Position numbers and translations under genes: made by a program. Shown here one piece after another: positions 1-8,240 of a stretch of DNA of 64,000 bases (position 1 is the stretch's first letter; each line of letters opens with the position of its first letter). The notes beneath the pieces were generated by a model, which was given only the letters and a program-made list of their open reading frames with translations, had not been told where the DNA came from and ran no database searches. Source of the DNA: Flavihumibacter cheonanensis (GTDB taxonomy: Bacteria > Bacteroidota > Bacteroidia > Chitinophagales > Chitinophagaceae); assembly GCF_022352215.1 (NCBI RefSeq), contig NZ_JAKRWF010000001.1:868001-932000 (forward strand), read 5' to 3'.

Positions 1-176
1 TTTATAAGGAAGAAACGTTTCGAAACCTGTTGCCTACTCTAATACCTGCGGATCAGACCTATTTAACCGACCGGGATGGCTATTACAGGCTCTACCTGCA
101 ACCTGGCAAATACACCCTAATTTTCAGGGATCTCCATTACCAGGCTGTAGCGGAACGTGACCTGGAAGTGAAATAG
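1..176 (+). CDS. C-terminal end of a truncated protein, possible beta-sandwich domain
   Basis: An open frame enters from the window edge (first full codon at base 3) and ends in TAG at 174-176, giving 57 C-terminal residues. The tail contains DRDGYYRLYLQPGKYTLIF, which resembles the G-Y-Y-x-L-x-L-x-P-G-x-Y pattern of carboxypeptidase-regulatory-like or other Ig-like beta-sandwich domains common in Bacteroidota surface proteins. The gene is convergent with the GYF_2 gene, whose stop lies 4 bases further on. Function cannot be assigned from this fragment; the domain guess is inference. Confidence 0.6.
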   Translation, partial: YKEETFRNLLPTLIPADQTYLTDRDGYYRLYLQPGKYTLIFRDLHYQAVAERDLEVK

Positions 177-180
177 GTCG

Positions 181-1176
181 TCAGGGTTTGTATTTACCAA
201 TACCGATAATTCGGGTTTGAACTGCCCTGCCTTTTCCATTTGCAGGTACCCGAACAGATTGGGATGACTGTGCTTCTATTTTATTTATGTCCACAATTTC
301 AGTATGGTGAAGAGACTGGTCTTTTTCCAGAAAATCAACTGCAATGGTGATGTTTTCAATTGGCTTTGTGTGTTTGTTTTGGATGGTCAGTTGAAGCCTG
401 TTAATACCGCCAAACATACCCACGTTGATCTGATCCAGGCTTACGGACAAAAATCTTTTCAAGGCAGCAAATTCAAGTGCCGGATTTTCTGGTAAGGCTT
501 CAGGGAGATCGGAGGAAGCATCAATGGGTTCTCCAACCGTTTGCAAAACTGGCAATGCGTTTGAATCAGAAACTGGATTGGCTGAACGGTTGCCGGTTGA
601 AAATTGAATAAATATCCATGTTACTATGGCAATAACTCCAACACCAGCTGCCCAATAAAAAGGTTTCATAGAAATTTTACTCCTGGAATGTTTTAGCTGA
701 GGAAGCTGGAGCTGGTCTATAACCTGTTCGGTTGCCGGATTGTCTTTACTTAATTCGGGAGCTTGTTCGATAAGGGGAGCAGCCTCTTTTTTAACTACTC
801 TTAAGACGGGCTCCCGTTTTGGAGGAGGAACACGCTCCGGAAGAATTACTGCTACTTTCTTTCGTTGCTCAGCAGGAGCAGAGGCAATGGCGGAAACCAT
901 TGGTGTAGTTAGTTCCGCTTTTTCGGTTACGCCAGAGCTGACTGTAGCAATGGCTTCTTTTTTTTCAGCAGGCCGGCGGTGAAACTGTTCATAAAAATCT
1001 TCCTCTACCCCGGGAGCAACATCCTTGAATTCAGGTAATTCGGAAGGGTACCGCCAGGCCGCACTCTTGCCATCCACCCAAACCAGGTCGTAGGGTTTTA
1101 ATGGAAGGTGTGCCAGTTCCTTCCAGGTATAGGGGCCTGATTCTTTATTGTTGCGCAACAAGCGGTACTGTTGCAT
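181..1176 (-). CDS. GYF_2-domain single-pass membrane protein, function unknown
   Basis: 331 residues. The N-terminus (about 4-48, with GPYTWKEL, DLVWVDG and a Trp near 41) matches the GYF_2 (DUF4339) pattern, a small domain thought to bind proline-rich or protein partners. A Pro/Ala/Lys-rich linker (about 60-165) leads to one transmembrane helix (about 174-192) with no signal peptide, so the GYF_2 domain is probably cytoplasmic and the C-terminal part (about 243-330, beta-rich) lies outside. Such architecture recurs in Bacteroidota with no known role. It is divergent from gyrA across 209 bases. Family call is from motif recognition only. Confidence 0.75.
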   Translation of the reverse strand: MQQYRLLRNNKESGPYTWKELAHLPLKPYDLVWVDGKSAAWRYPSELPEFKDVAPGVEEDFYEQFHRRPAEKKEAIATVSSGVTEKAELTTPMVSAIASAPAEQRKKVAVILPERVPPPKREPVLRVVKKEAAPLIEQAPELSKDNPATEQVIDQLQLPQLKHSRSKISMKPFYWAAGVGVIAIVTWIFIQFSTGNRSANPVSDSNALPVLQTVGEPIDASSDLPEALPENPALEFAALKRFLSVSLDQINVGMFGGINRLQLTIQNKHTKPIENITIAVDFLEKDQSLHHTEIVDINKIEAQSSQSVRVPANGKGRAVQTRIIGIGKYKP

Positions 1177-1223
1177 AGTTTGCGGGTTTTAGTTGTGCTT
1201 TACTGGTGGTTGGTCAGGGATGC

Positions 1224-1257
1224 TAAAAATACAAAAAAGATAGCCACCAAATGGTGG
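1224..1257 (-). promoter_or_regulatory. Candidate promoter and 6-bp palindrome upstream of the GYF_2 gene
   Basis: On the minus strand TTTG (1251-1248) is followed after 16 bases by TATTTTTA (1231-1224), one mismatch from the Bacteroidota -7 element TAnnTTTG. The palindrome CCACCA-AA-TGGTGG (1244-1257) overlaps the -33 part and could be a protein site. Prediction only. Confidence 0.3.
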
Positions 1258-1310
1258 AAAAATTGGGGTAAAATTGAGGGAATTGTTAAGGTTTTGCCCT
1301 TTAAAAACGG

Positions 1311-1318
1311 TAGATTTG
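1311..1318 (+). promoter_or_regulatory. Candidate -7 element of the gyrA promoter
   Basis: TAGATTTG matches the Bacteroidota -7 consensus TAnnTTTG and lies 67 bases before the gyrA start. TTTG at 1293-1296 is a possible -33 element but with a short 14-base spacer, so only the -7 part is convincing. Confidence 0.4.
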
Positions 1319-1385
1319 CCCACTTTCTTTAAGGCATTTTATAAAACAACAAAGAACCCTTTCAAAAGGTTAATTTTTTTACAGC

Positions 1386-3959
1386 ATGGAAGAAAATCTG
1401 ACGCCACAGGAAACCAACGACAGCAACCGGATTATTCAGATCAATATTGAGGAGCAGATGAAAACCGCCTACATCGATTATTCGATGTCGGTGATTGTAG
1501 GTCGGGCTTTACCCGATGTACGGGATGGATTGAAACCCGTTCACCGCAGGGTGTTATATGCCATGAATGACCTTGGTATCAATTCCAATAAACCCTATAA
1601 AAAATCTGCCAGGATTGTAGGTGAAGTGTTAGGTAAATACCACCCGCACGGTGATGCCTCTGTATATGATACCATGGTTCGCATGGCCCAGGAATGGAGT
1701 ATGCGTCATACCTTAATCGATGGGCAGGGTAATTTCGGTAGCCAGGATGGTGATGGTCCCGCGGCCATGCGTTACACGGAAGTAAGGCTTGAAAAAATCG
1801 CGGAAGCAATGCTGGAAGATATCGAAAAAGAAACGGTGGATTTCCAGCTCAACTTTGACGATTCCCTGGAAGAACCAACGGTACTGCCTACCCGAATTCC
1901 TCAATTGCTGGTTAATGGTTCTACCGGTATTGCAGTAGGGATGGCCACCAATATGCTGCCTCATAACCTGGGAGAAGTAGTAGATGGCTGTATTGCGTTT
2001 ATTGATAACCGGGAGATATCAGCTGAGGATTTGATGAAGTATGTAAAAGCTCCGGATTTTCCAACCGGTGGAACTATCTGGGGAATTGATGGAGTGAAGC
2101 AAGGTTTCCTTACAGGTCGCGGCCGGGTTGTTCTGCGTGGCAAAATGCAGATTGATACCAAGGCAAGTGGTCGGGAGCAAATTGTTATCACAGAAGTTCC
2201 GTACCAGGTAAACCGGGATTCGCTTTGTGATAAAATTGGTCAGTTGGTGATTTCCAAAACCATCGAGGGAATTGCCCATGTGAACAACGAATCTAATGAG
2301 AAGGAAGGTACCCGCATAGTGATTGATCTTAAGCGGGATGCGGTTGCCAATGTGGTAATGAACCAGCTTTATAAGTTTACAGAGCTGCAAACATCATATG
2401 GCATCAATAATGTAGCCCTGGTTAAGGGTCGCCCAAGAACGCTGAACCTGAGGGAGCTCATTCAGGAATTTGTGGAATTCCGTCATGAAGTAGTAGTGCG
2501 CCGTACTCAATACGAACTGCGTGAGGCACAGAAAAGAGCTCATATTTTACAGGGGTTCCTGATTGCACTGGATCACCTGGACGAAGTAATTGCATTGATT
2601 CGTAGTTCGGCAACACCGGATAGCGCAAAAGAAGCACTCGTTAATGCAGGTTGGGGACTGGATGAAATTCAGGCGAAAGCGATCCTGGAATTGAGATTGC
2701 AGCGACTCACCGGCATGGAGCGTGAAAAGATCCGGGACGAATACGATTCACTGATGAAATTGATTGCGCATTTGCAGGAATTATTGGGGAATGAAGGCCT
2801 GCGTTATGATGTAATTAAAAAAGAACTGATCGAAGTAAAAGATAAATTCGCCACTCCGCGGAAGTCTGAGATTACCTACCTCGCTAATGAAATGAACGTG
2901 CTTGATTTTATTGCTGAAGAGGATGTGGTGATAACGATTTCTCATCTGGGTTATATCAAGCGGACATCTGCAACCGAGTATCGCCAGCAACGTCGCGGCG
3001 GTCGGGGAGCCAAGGCCAGCAGAACCAGGGAAGAGGATTTTATAGAACACATTTTTGTGGCGTCCACGCATCACACCATGCTGTTCTTTACGGAAAAAGG
3101 ACGTTGTTACTGGTTGAAAGTATATGAGATTCCGGAAGGAGAAAAGAGCAGCAAGGGAAGGGCGATCCAGAACCTGATGCAATTGCCAACGGATGATAAG
3201 GTCAGAGCAATTATCGATGTTGCCAACCTCGAGGATAAAGATTTTGTTCAGTCTCATTATATCGTGCTTTGTACTAAACAAGGGGTCATCAAAAAGACAT
3301 TGCTGGAAGATTTCAGTCGCCCTCGCCAGACCGGTGTAAATGCGATTACCATTATGGAGGGGGATCAGTTACTGGATGCCCGGCTAACGGATGGTAGCAG
3401 CGAAATTATGATGGCAGTAAAATCAGGCAGAGCAATCCGGTTCCCGGAGGAAAAAGTTCGTCCAACCGGAAGAGGTGCCATTGGTGTGGCCGGCATTGAA
3501 GTGGATGACGCAAATGATGAAGTAATTGGCATGATATGTGTCAAGAAAGAGGACACGGAAAAAACGGTTTTGGTGGTAAGTGAAAATGGTTTTGGTAAGC
3601 GTACCCAGATCGATGAATACCGGATTACCAACCGGGGAGGAAAAGGGGTGAAAACCATCAGCGTAACAGACAAAACCGGGCCTTTGGTAGGAATTCTGGA
3701 TGTTACCGAGAAGGAAGACCTGATGATCACTTGTAAAAGTGGAATGACCATCCGAACTTCTATTGCGGATATCCGTGAGGCAGGTCGGGCGACTCAAGGT
3801 GTTAAATTGATTAACTTACAGGCTAACGATTCGATTGCGGCAATTACCAAACTGGATGAAATGGAAGAAGAAAATCCGGAATCTATTGAAAATCCCGAAA
3901 CACCTGAAACTCCGGCTACTGGAGAGACAACCGAACCTGTTGAAAATCCATCTGAATAA
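1386..3959 (+). CDS. gyrA: DNA gyrase subunit A
   Basis: 857 residues, the usual GyrA length. GyrA is the breakage-reunion subunit of DNA gyrase, which introduces negative supercoils with GyrB. The winged-helix/tower region carries the catalytic tyrosine (Tyr130 in AAMRYTEVRL) and the quinolone-resistance region HPHGDASVYDTMVRMAQ (about 86-102). The GyrA box QRRGGRG is near residue 535, and six-bladed C-terminal DNA-wrapping repeats follow. The acidic, Pro/Glu-rich tail (about 830-857) is typical. The residue equivalent to E. coli Ser83 is Ala91, as in mycobacteria. The GyrA box rather than a ParC-type C-terminus supports gyrA over parC. A TPR gene follows 37 bases downstream, probably co-transcribed. 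Confidence 0.97.
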   Translation: MEENLTPQETNDSNRIIQINIEEQMKTAYIDYSMSVIVGRALPDVRDGLKPVHRRVLYAMNDLGINSNKPYKKSARIVGEVLGKYHPHGDASVYDTMVRMAQEWSMRHTLIDGQGNFGSQDGDGPAAMRYTEVRLEKIAEAMLEDIEKETVDFQLNFDDSLEEPTVLPTRIPQLLVNGSTGIAVGMATNMLPHNLGEVVDGCIAFIDNREISAEDLMKYVKAPDFPTGGTIWGIDGVKQGFLTGRGRVVLRGKMQIDTKASGREQIVITEVPYQVNRDSLCDKIGQLVISKTIEGIAHVNNESNEKEGTRIVIDLKRDAVANVVMNQLYKFTELQTSYGINNVALVKGRPRTLNLRELIQEFVEFRHEVVVRRTQYELREAQKRAHILQGFLIALDHLDEVIALIRSSATPDSAKEALVNAGWGLDEIQAKAILELRLQRLTGMEREKIRDEYDSLMKLIAHLQELLGNEGLRYDVIKKELIEVKDKFATPRKSEITYLANEMNVLDFIAEEDVVITISHLGYIKRTSATEYRQQRRGGRGAKASRTREEDFIEHIFVASTHHTMLFFTEKGRCYWLKVYEIPEGEKSSKGRAIQNLMQLPTDDKVRAIIDVANLEDKDFVQSHYIVLCTKQGVIKKTLLEDFSRPRQTGVNAITIMEGDQLLDARLTDGSSEIMMAVKSGRAIRFPEEKVRPTGRGAIGVAGIEVDDANDEVIGMICVKKEDTEKTVLVVSENGFGKRTQIDEYRITNRGGKGVKTISVTDKTGPLVGILDVTEKEDLMITCKSGMTIRTSIADIREAGRATQGVKLINLQANDSIAAITKLDEMEEENPESIENPETPETPATGETTEPVENPSE

Positions 3960-3996
3960 ATATTAGTAAACTAAACCTCTAACAAAAATAGGACTG

Positions 3997-5280
3997 ATGA
4001 AAAAGCTCTTACTAACAGCAATGCTCGCCACCACGGTACTGGGTTTATCTGCCCAGAACCTGGAAAAGATCAAGAACAATGTGAAAGCCAAGAAATATAC
4101 TGAGGCTAAGGATCAGATTGAGACTTTCCTGGCGAATGAAAAAAATGCCAAGAATCTAGAAGCCTGGTACACCAAAGCTAAAATTTATGCAGAAATTTCA
4201 CAGGATCCTGCATTGGCAGCAAGCGTTCCAGATGCCCGTGCTGTAGCATATGAGACTTTGAAAAAATATGTGGATATGGATGATAAAGGCCAGTTGGTAT
4301 TCCTGCAACTGGATAATTACAAACCCATCATGGATGTGTATCAGGGTTATTTCAAAGCTGGTGCAGATGCTTACAATGGCAACAAATTTGAAGAGGCCTA
4401 TGGCAACTTCAAAAATTGTCTGGAAGTAAGTGATTATATGGTAAGCAAAAAATGGTCTAATCTCGCACTGGATACTACCGTTGTTTTATATGCCGGTATC
4501 AGTGCCGAAAAGTCCAACAAGCGCGATGATGCTGCTATTTATTATTCCAAACTGGCAGATGCCAAAGTGAATGGTGAAGGCATGGTGGAAATTTATAAGT
4601 GGCTGGTGGATTATAACTATAACCAGAAAAAAGATACAGAAGCTGCCAAAAAATACCTTACGCTTGGTAAAGAAGTTTATCCGGAAGATAAATTCTGGCC
4701 TGCATACGAGCTGGACATAGCGCGCGATGGTGGCGACAAAGCAGAACTTTTCAAAAAATACGAAGCGGTACTGGCTGGAGATCCAACCAATACGTCTATC
4801 CGATATAATTATGCAGTGGAATTGTATTCTGAGGGTTACAAACCTGATGTAGCACAGCGTCCGGCAAATTCCAAGGAGCTCATATCAAAGGCCGAAGAAG
4901 AACTAAAAAAGGTGGTGGCTGAAAAACCTGATTATGCGGCAGCTTACCTGGTACTCGGGCAAATTCAGTACAATGAAGGCGTAGATTACAATACCATCAA
5001 CAAAGCAATCCGTCCGCCTCAGGGTGGCCGTCTGAAGCCGGAAGAACTGAAGCGTAAAGAAGAACTGCGCGGTTTGATTGCCCAAAAATTTGATGCTGCC
5101 ATTCCATATTTTGAGAAAGTGGATGAGTTGCTTGGAAAAGAAGGCAAATTAAAAATGGAGCAGAAATCCTACCTGAAGGATGCGTATGATCTGCTGATCA
5201 CGATCTACGATAACAAGCAGAACCAGGAGAAATTGAAGTTCTACGAAGAGAAATTCAACAACGTGGACAAAGTTCACTAA
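3997..5280 (+). CDS. Exported tetratricopeptide-repeat protein, function unknown
   Basis: 427 residues with a clear signal peptide (MKKLLLTAMLATTVLGLSAQ), so it is periplasmic or surface-located. The rest is alpha-helical with TPR-like helix pairs: residues about 20-70, a central block with YNGNKFEEAYGNFKNCLEVS near 130, and a C-terminal block where KAEEELKKVVAEKPDYAAAYLVLGQI is TPR-like (quoted region begins near 300). TPR domains hold protein partners; no catalytic motif is visible. It lies 37 bases after gyrA and ends before a strong hairpin terminator, so it is the last gene of that unit. The role is unknown. Confidence 0.8.
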   Translation: MKKLLLTAMLATTVLGLSAQNLEKIKNNVKAKKYTEAKDQIETFLANEKNAKNLEAWYTKAKIYAEISQDPALAASVPDARAVAYETLKKYVDMDDKGQLVFLQLDNYKPIMDVYQGYFKAGADAYNGNKFEEAYGNFKNCLEVSDYMVSKKWSNLALDTTVVLYAGISAEKSNKRDDAAIYYSKLADAKVNGEGMVEIYKWLVDYNYNQKKDTEAAKKYLTLGKEVYPEDKFWPAYELDIARDGGDKAELFKKYEAVLAGDPTNTSIRYNYAVELYSEGYKPDVAQRPANSKELISKAEEELKKVVAEKPDYAAAYLVLGQIQYNEGVDYNTINKAIRPPQGGRLKPEELKRKEELRGLIAQKFDAAIPYFEKVDELLGKEGKLKMEQKSYLKDAYDLLITIYDNKQNQEKLKFYEEKFNNVDKVH

Positions 5281-5296
5281 TCAATTGATAATCAAT

Positions 5297-5327
5297 GAAA
5301 AGCCGCTTCAATGAAGCGGCTTTTTTC
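5297..5327 (+). terminator. Rho-independent terminator after the gyrA-TPR unit
   Basis: Inverted repeat AGCCGCTT (5301-5308) and AAGCGGCT (5314-5321) with a five-base loop, extended by A and T runs on either side and followed by six T residues. It lies 20 bases after the TPR stop codon. The A-run on the left could also make it work weakly on the minus strand for the ndh side. Confidence 0.85.
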
Positions 5328-5436
5328 ATCTACAAATTGTCTTATAATTTATATTATGTTAAATAGAATTTCTTCTTTTCTGATTATTAATTCATCTGTG
5401 TTCCTCTTTTGAAGTTGTAAAGATCCTTTTCACTTT

Positions 5437-6723
5437 TTAAGAATTCTGAGGTTGTCGATCACCCGACCGGTGAAATTCGCGGAAGATCAGGCGCAGGGAT
5501 TGATCATAAGTAACATAATTGTACAGCCAGTTTAGGAATACAAACAGCCGGTTCTTCACTCCCAGGATCAGCATCAGGTGTAATGCCATCCAAACCAGCC
5601 ATGCCAGGAAACCACCAAAATGCAATTTAGGTTTGGGCACATCTACAACGGCCAGGTTACGGCCAACCGTTGCCATGGCACCTTTATCCCGGTATTGGAA
5701 TGTTTTTTGAGCGGAACCAGCTCCGGAAAGTTGAGCCAGCAAATTACTGGCCAGGTTATCAGCCATTTGAATCGCTACCGGTGCTACCTGCGGATGCCCG
5801 TTTGGATACTCCGAGGTAGCCATAGCTGCCACATCCCCGATGGCATAAATATCATTGTACGGTTCCAATAAATTCAATTCGTTTACTGGTAACCGGTTTC
5901 CACGAACTGGCTCCACTTTTGTAATACCATCCGGAACATGGCCTTTGATACCGGCTGCCCATAAAACGGTAGCAGTTTCGATCTTGTTGCCTTCCCTATT
6001 GGTAAGCGTTTTACCATCATAGTTAGCCACCAGGTAATTGGTTATAACAGTGACCCCTAATCGCTTTAAATAATTTAAAGCCTGTTCTGAACTCTTCTCA
6101 CTCATCGTTCCAAGAACTTTACCTGATCCTTCCAGGAGGTAGATTTTCATTTTGCTGAAATCCAGCTCCGGATAATCCTTGGGTAAAACATAGTTACGCA
6201 TTTCTGCAATGGCACCTGATAATTCGACCCCTGTTGGACCGCCACCAACCACTACAATATTCATCAGTCGCTCAATTTCTACAGGGTCCTGTTCAATGGT
6301 CGCTCGTTCAAAATTCTCCATCAGCCTGTGGCGGATCTGTAAGGCCTCCACCGTTGATTTCATGGAAAATGCATGCGTTTCGAGCTCGGTATTACCAAAA
6401 AAATTAGTGCCCGCACCGGTTGCAATTACCAGTTTGTCGTAGAGTATTTCCCCCGTATTCGTGATTAGTTTTTTATTTTCAGGATCAACCCGCTGTATAT
6501 CGGCCAGGCGTAAGCGTACATTCTTACTTTTCTGAAACACTTTTCGTAAGGGAAAGGAAATATTACTTGCATCCAAACCAGCTGTTGCCACCTGGTAAAA
6601 CAATGGCTGAAACTGGTGATAATTGAATCGGTCTACCAGTAACACCTCTATTCCTTTCTTATTATTTAGTTTTCTTGCCAACCTTAATCCGCCAAATCCC
6701 CCGCCTGCAATTACTAGTTTCAT
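5437..6723 (-). CDS. ndh: Type II NADH dehydrogenase (NDH-2), NAD(P)/FAD-dependent oxidoreductase
   Basis: 428 residues. NDH-2 transfers electrons from NADH to quinone without proton pumping and sits on the cytoplasmic face of the inner membrane. The N-terminal FAD-binding motif is IAGGGFGGLRLA (about 4-15), the NADH-binding Rossmann motif is VVVGGGPTGVELSGAIAEM (about 155-173), and the second FAD motif YAIGDVA is near 291. AQPLFYQVAT-like FQPLFYQVATAG (about 38-49) is typical of NDH-2. Two hydrophobic stretches near the C-terminus (about 365-400) fit the membrane-anchoring region. It stands alone on the minus strand, downstream of serA and separated from it by a hairpin and direct repeats. 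Confidence 0.9.
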   Translation of the reverse strand: MKLVIAGGGFGGLRLARKLNNKKGIEVLLVDRFNYHQFQPLFYQVATAGLDASNISFPLRKVFQKSKNVRLRLADIQRVDPENKKLITNTGEILYDKLVIATGAGTNFFGNTELETHAFSMKSTVEALQIRHRLMENFERATIEQDPVEIERLMNIVVVGGGPTGVELSGAIAEMRNYVLPKDYPELDFSKMKIYLLEGSGKVLGTMSEKSSEQALNYLKRLGVTVITNYLVANYDGKTLTNREGNKIETATVLWAAGIKGHVPDGITKVEPVRGNRLPVNELNLLEPYNDIYAIGDVAAMATSEYPNGHPQVAPVAIQMADNLASNLLAQLSGAGSAQKTFQYRDKGAMATVGRNLAVVDVPKPKLHFGGFLAWLVWMALHLMLILGVKNRLFVFLNWLYNYVTYDQSLRLIFREFHRSGDRQPQNS

Positions 6724-6784
6724 CTTGCTTGTTTTTACAAAGTTATTAAACTTTCAAATATTATTGAAAGTTTAATTGTTAAAT

Positions 6785-6857
6785 AAAACGAAACCTCCGG
6801 GTACGGTTTGTATGGTAATCCGGCTGTTTCGTTTTGTATGGTACCTCCGGCTATCTG
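6785..6857 (-). terminator. Hairpin with flanking imperfect tandem repeat after serA
   Basis: AAAACGAAAC (6785-6794) is complementary to GTTTCGTTTT (6826-6835), with an inner CCGG/CCGG pair. Read on the minus strand the stem ends in GTTTCGTTTTATTTAA, so it can terminate serA transcription. A tandem imperfect repeat of about 25 bases shares TTTGTATGGTA and CCGGCT (about 6806-6831 and 6831-6857). The rest of the ndh-serA gap shows nothing else. Confidence 0.6.
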
Positions 6858-6892
6858 ATTATGCAGTAAGCATGCCAGCAGCCTCACTACTA

Positions 6893-8125
6893 TTAATATA
6901 ACAAACGCACTTTGATGGTTTCCTTCACATCGCGTAATAATTTCTGAGCTTGAGCAGAGAGTTTTTTGTCTACGTCCAATACAACATAACCAATTTCTTC
7001 AGTTGTTTTTAGGTACTGTGCCAGGATATTGATCTTATGCTTGGACAATTCAGTGTTGATTGCTGATAAAACTCCAGGTACGTTTCGATGGATGTGCAGA
7101 ATTCTATGTGTACCCTCCTGTGGTGGTAAGCTCAGCGGTGGCACAGTCAGGGAACCATAACTTGTTCCCATTTCGAGGTACTGGTATAGTTTCATACTTA
7201 CATCTTCCCCGATATTTTGTTGTGCTTCTTCAGTTGATCCTCCAATATGTGGTGTCAGAATTACATTGGGCAGATCCTGCAAAGGGGTTTGAAAACGTTC
7301 TCCGTTTTTTTCCGGTTCCCAGGGAAACACATCGATGGCCGCCCCACTGAGTTGGCCATCCACCAGGCACTTTCGTAACGCATCCAGGTCTACCACTTCC
7401 CCACGGGCATAGTTCAGCAGGATACTACCTTTTTTAAAATGCTTAAGGGTCGCTTTATTGATCATGTTTTTGGTGGTTGGCGTATCCGGAACATGCAGGG
7501 TTATTACATCGGCCTGAGATACTACATCTTTCAGGTTTTTTCCGGCAACCGCATTGCCTAAGGGTAATTTTGTCAGCACATCGTAATAGATCACTTTCAT
7601 GCCTAATGCTTCCGCCAAAATACTTACCTGGGTTCCAATGCTTCCGTATCCGATAATTCCGAGGGTTTTTCCTCTTAATTCAAAACTTCCTTTTGCATCT
7701 TTCATCCAGATGCCATCGTGTGCCGCTTTGTTTTTATCCGGAATTCTGCGGATGAGCATGATGGATAATCCAATAACCAGCTCGGCTACAGAACGGGTAT
7801 TGGAATAGGGCGCATTGAATACAGCAACACCCGCCCTGGTTGCGGCTTTCAAATCTATCTGGTTGGTGCCAATGCAGAATGCTCCGATAGCCTGTAGTTT
7901 GGAGGCAGCGGCTATTACTTTTTCGGTAATCTGTGTTTTGGAACGAATGCCCAACAGGTGTACATCTTTGATTTCCCTGATCAGGTCCTCTTCAGAAAGT
8001 GCTCCTGCTAGTTTTCGAACCGATGTATAGCCCATCTGTTTAAAATGCTGTACGGCTTTGTCGCTGATGTTTTCTAAAAAAAGAATGTTGATTTTGTCTT
8101 TGGGGTAACTTGTTTTAGGTTCCAT
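6893..8125 (-). CDS. serA: D-3-phosphoglycerate dehydrogenase
   Basis: 410 residues, the same length as E. coli SerA. It catalyses the NAD-dependent oxidation of 3-phosphoglycerate to 3-phosphohydroxypyruvate, the first step of serine synthesis in the cytoplasm. The NAD-binding motif is GIIGYGSIGTQVSILAEALG (about 157-176). The 2-hydroxyacid dehydrogenase signatures NYARGEVVDL (catalytic Arg), and LTPHIGGSTEEAQ (catalytic His near 292) are present. The C-terminus (about 338-410) is an ACT domain, which in this family senses serine, so feedback inhibition is likely. It is a single-gene unit, divergent from the serine hydrolase gene. Confidence 0.93.
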   Translation of the reverse strand: MEPKTSYPKDKINILFLENISDKAVQHFKQMGYTSVRKLAGALSEEDLIREIKDVHLLGIRSKTQITEKVIAAASKLQAIGAFCIGTNQIDLKAATRAGVAVFNAPYSNTRSVAELVIGLSIMLIRRIPDKNKAAHDGIWMKDAKGSFELRGKTLGIIGYGSIGTQVSILAEALGMKVIYYDVLTKLPLGNAVAGKNLKDVVSQADVITLHVPDTPTTKNMINKATLKHFKKGSILLNYARGEVVDLDALRKCLVDGQLSGAAIDVFPWEPEKNGERFQTPLQDLPNVILTPHIGGSTEEAQQNIGEDVSMKLYQYLEMGTSYGSLTVPPLSLPPQEGTHRILHIHRNVPGVLSAINTELSKHKINILAQYLKTTEEIGYVVLDVDKKLSAQAQKLLRDVKETIKVRLLY

Positions 8126-8174
8126 TGTTTGGTTCTTGCTTGCTGCGCAAATATCATAAAATTACGGCATACCA

Positions 8175-8201
8175 TTTGCGACAGGTTTTTCGTTATATTT
8201 G
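8175..8201 (+). promoter_or_regulatory. Candidate Bacteroidota promoter of the serine hydrolase gene
   Basis: TTTG at 8175-8178 and TATATTTG at 8194-8201 (full match to TAnnTTTG), spacer 15 bases, 39 bases before the chosen start. Spacer is slightly short; prediction only. Confidence 0.4.
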
Positions 8202-8240
8202 AGCTATCCATATCCTTTGTTGAAAATAAATAAGTAGCAT

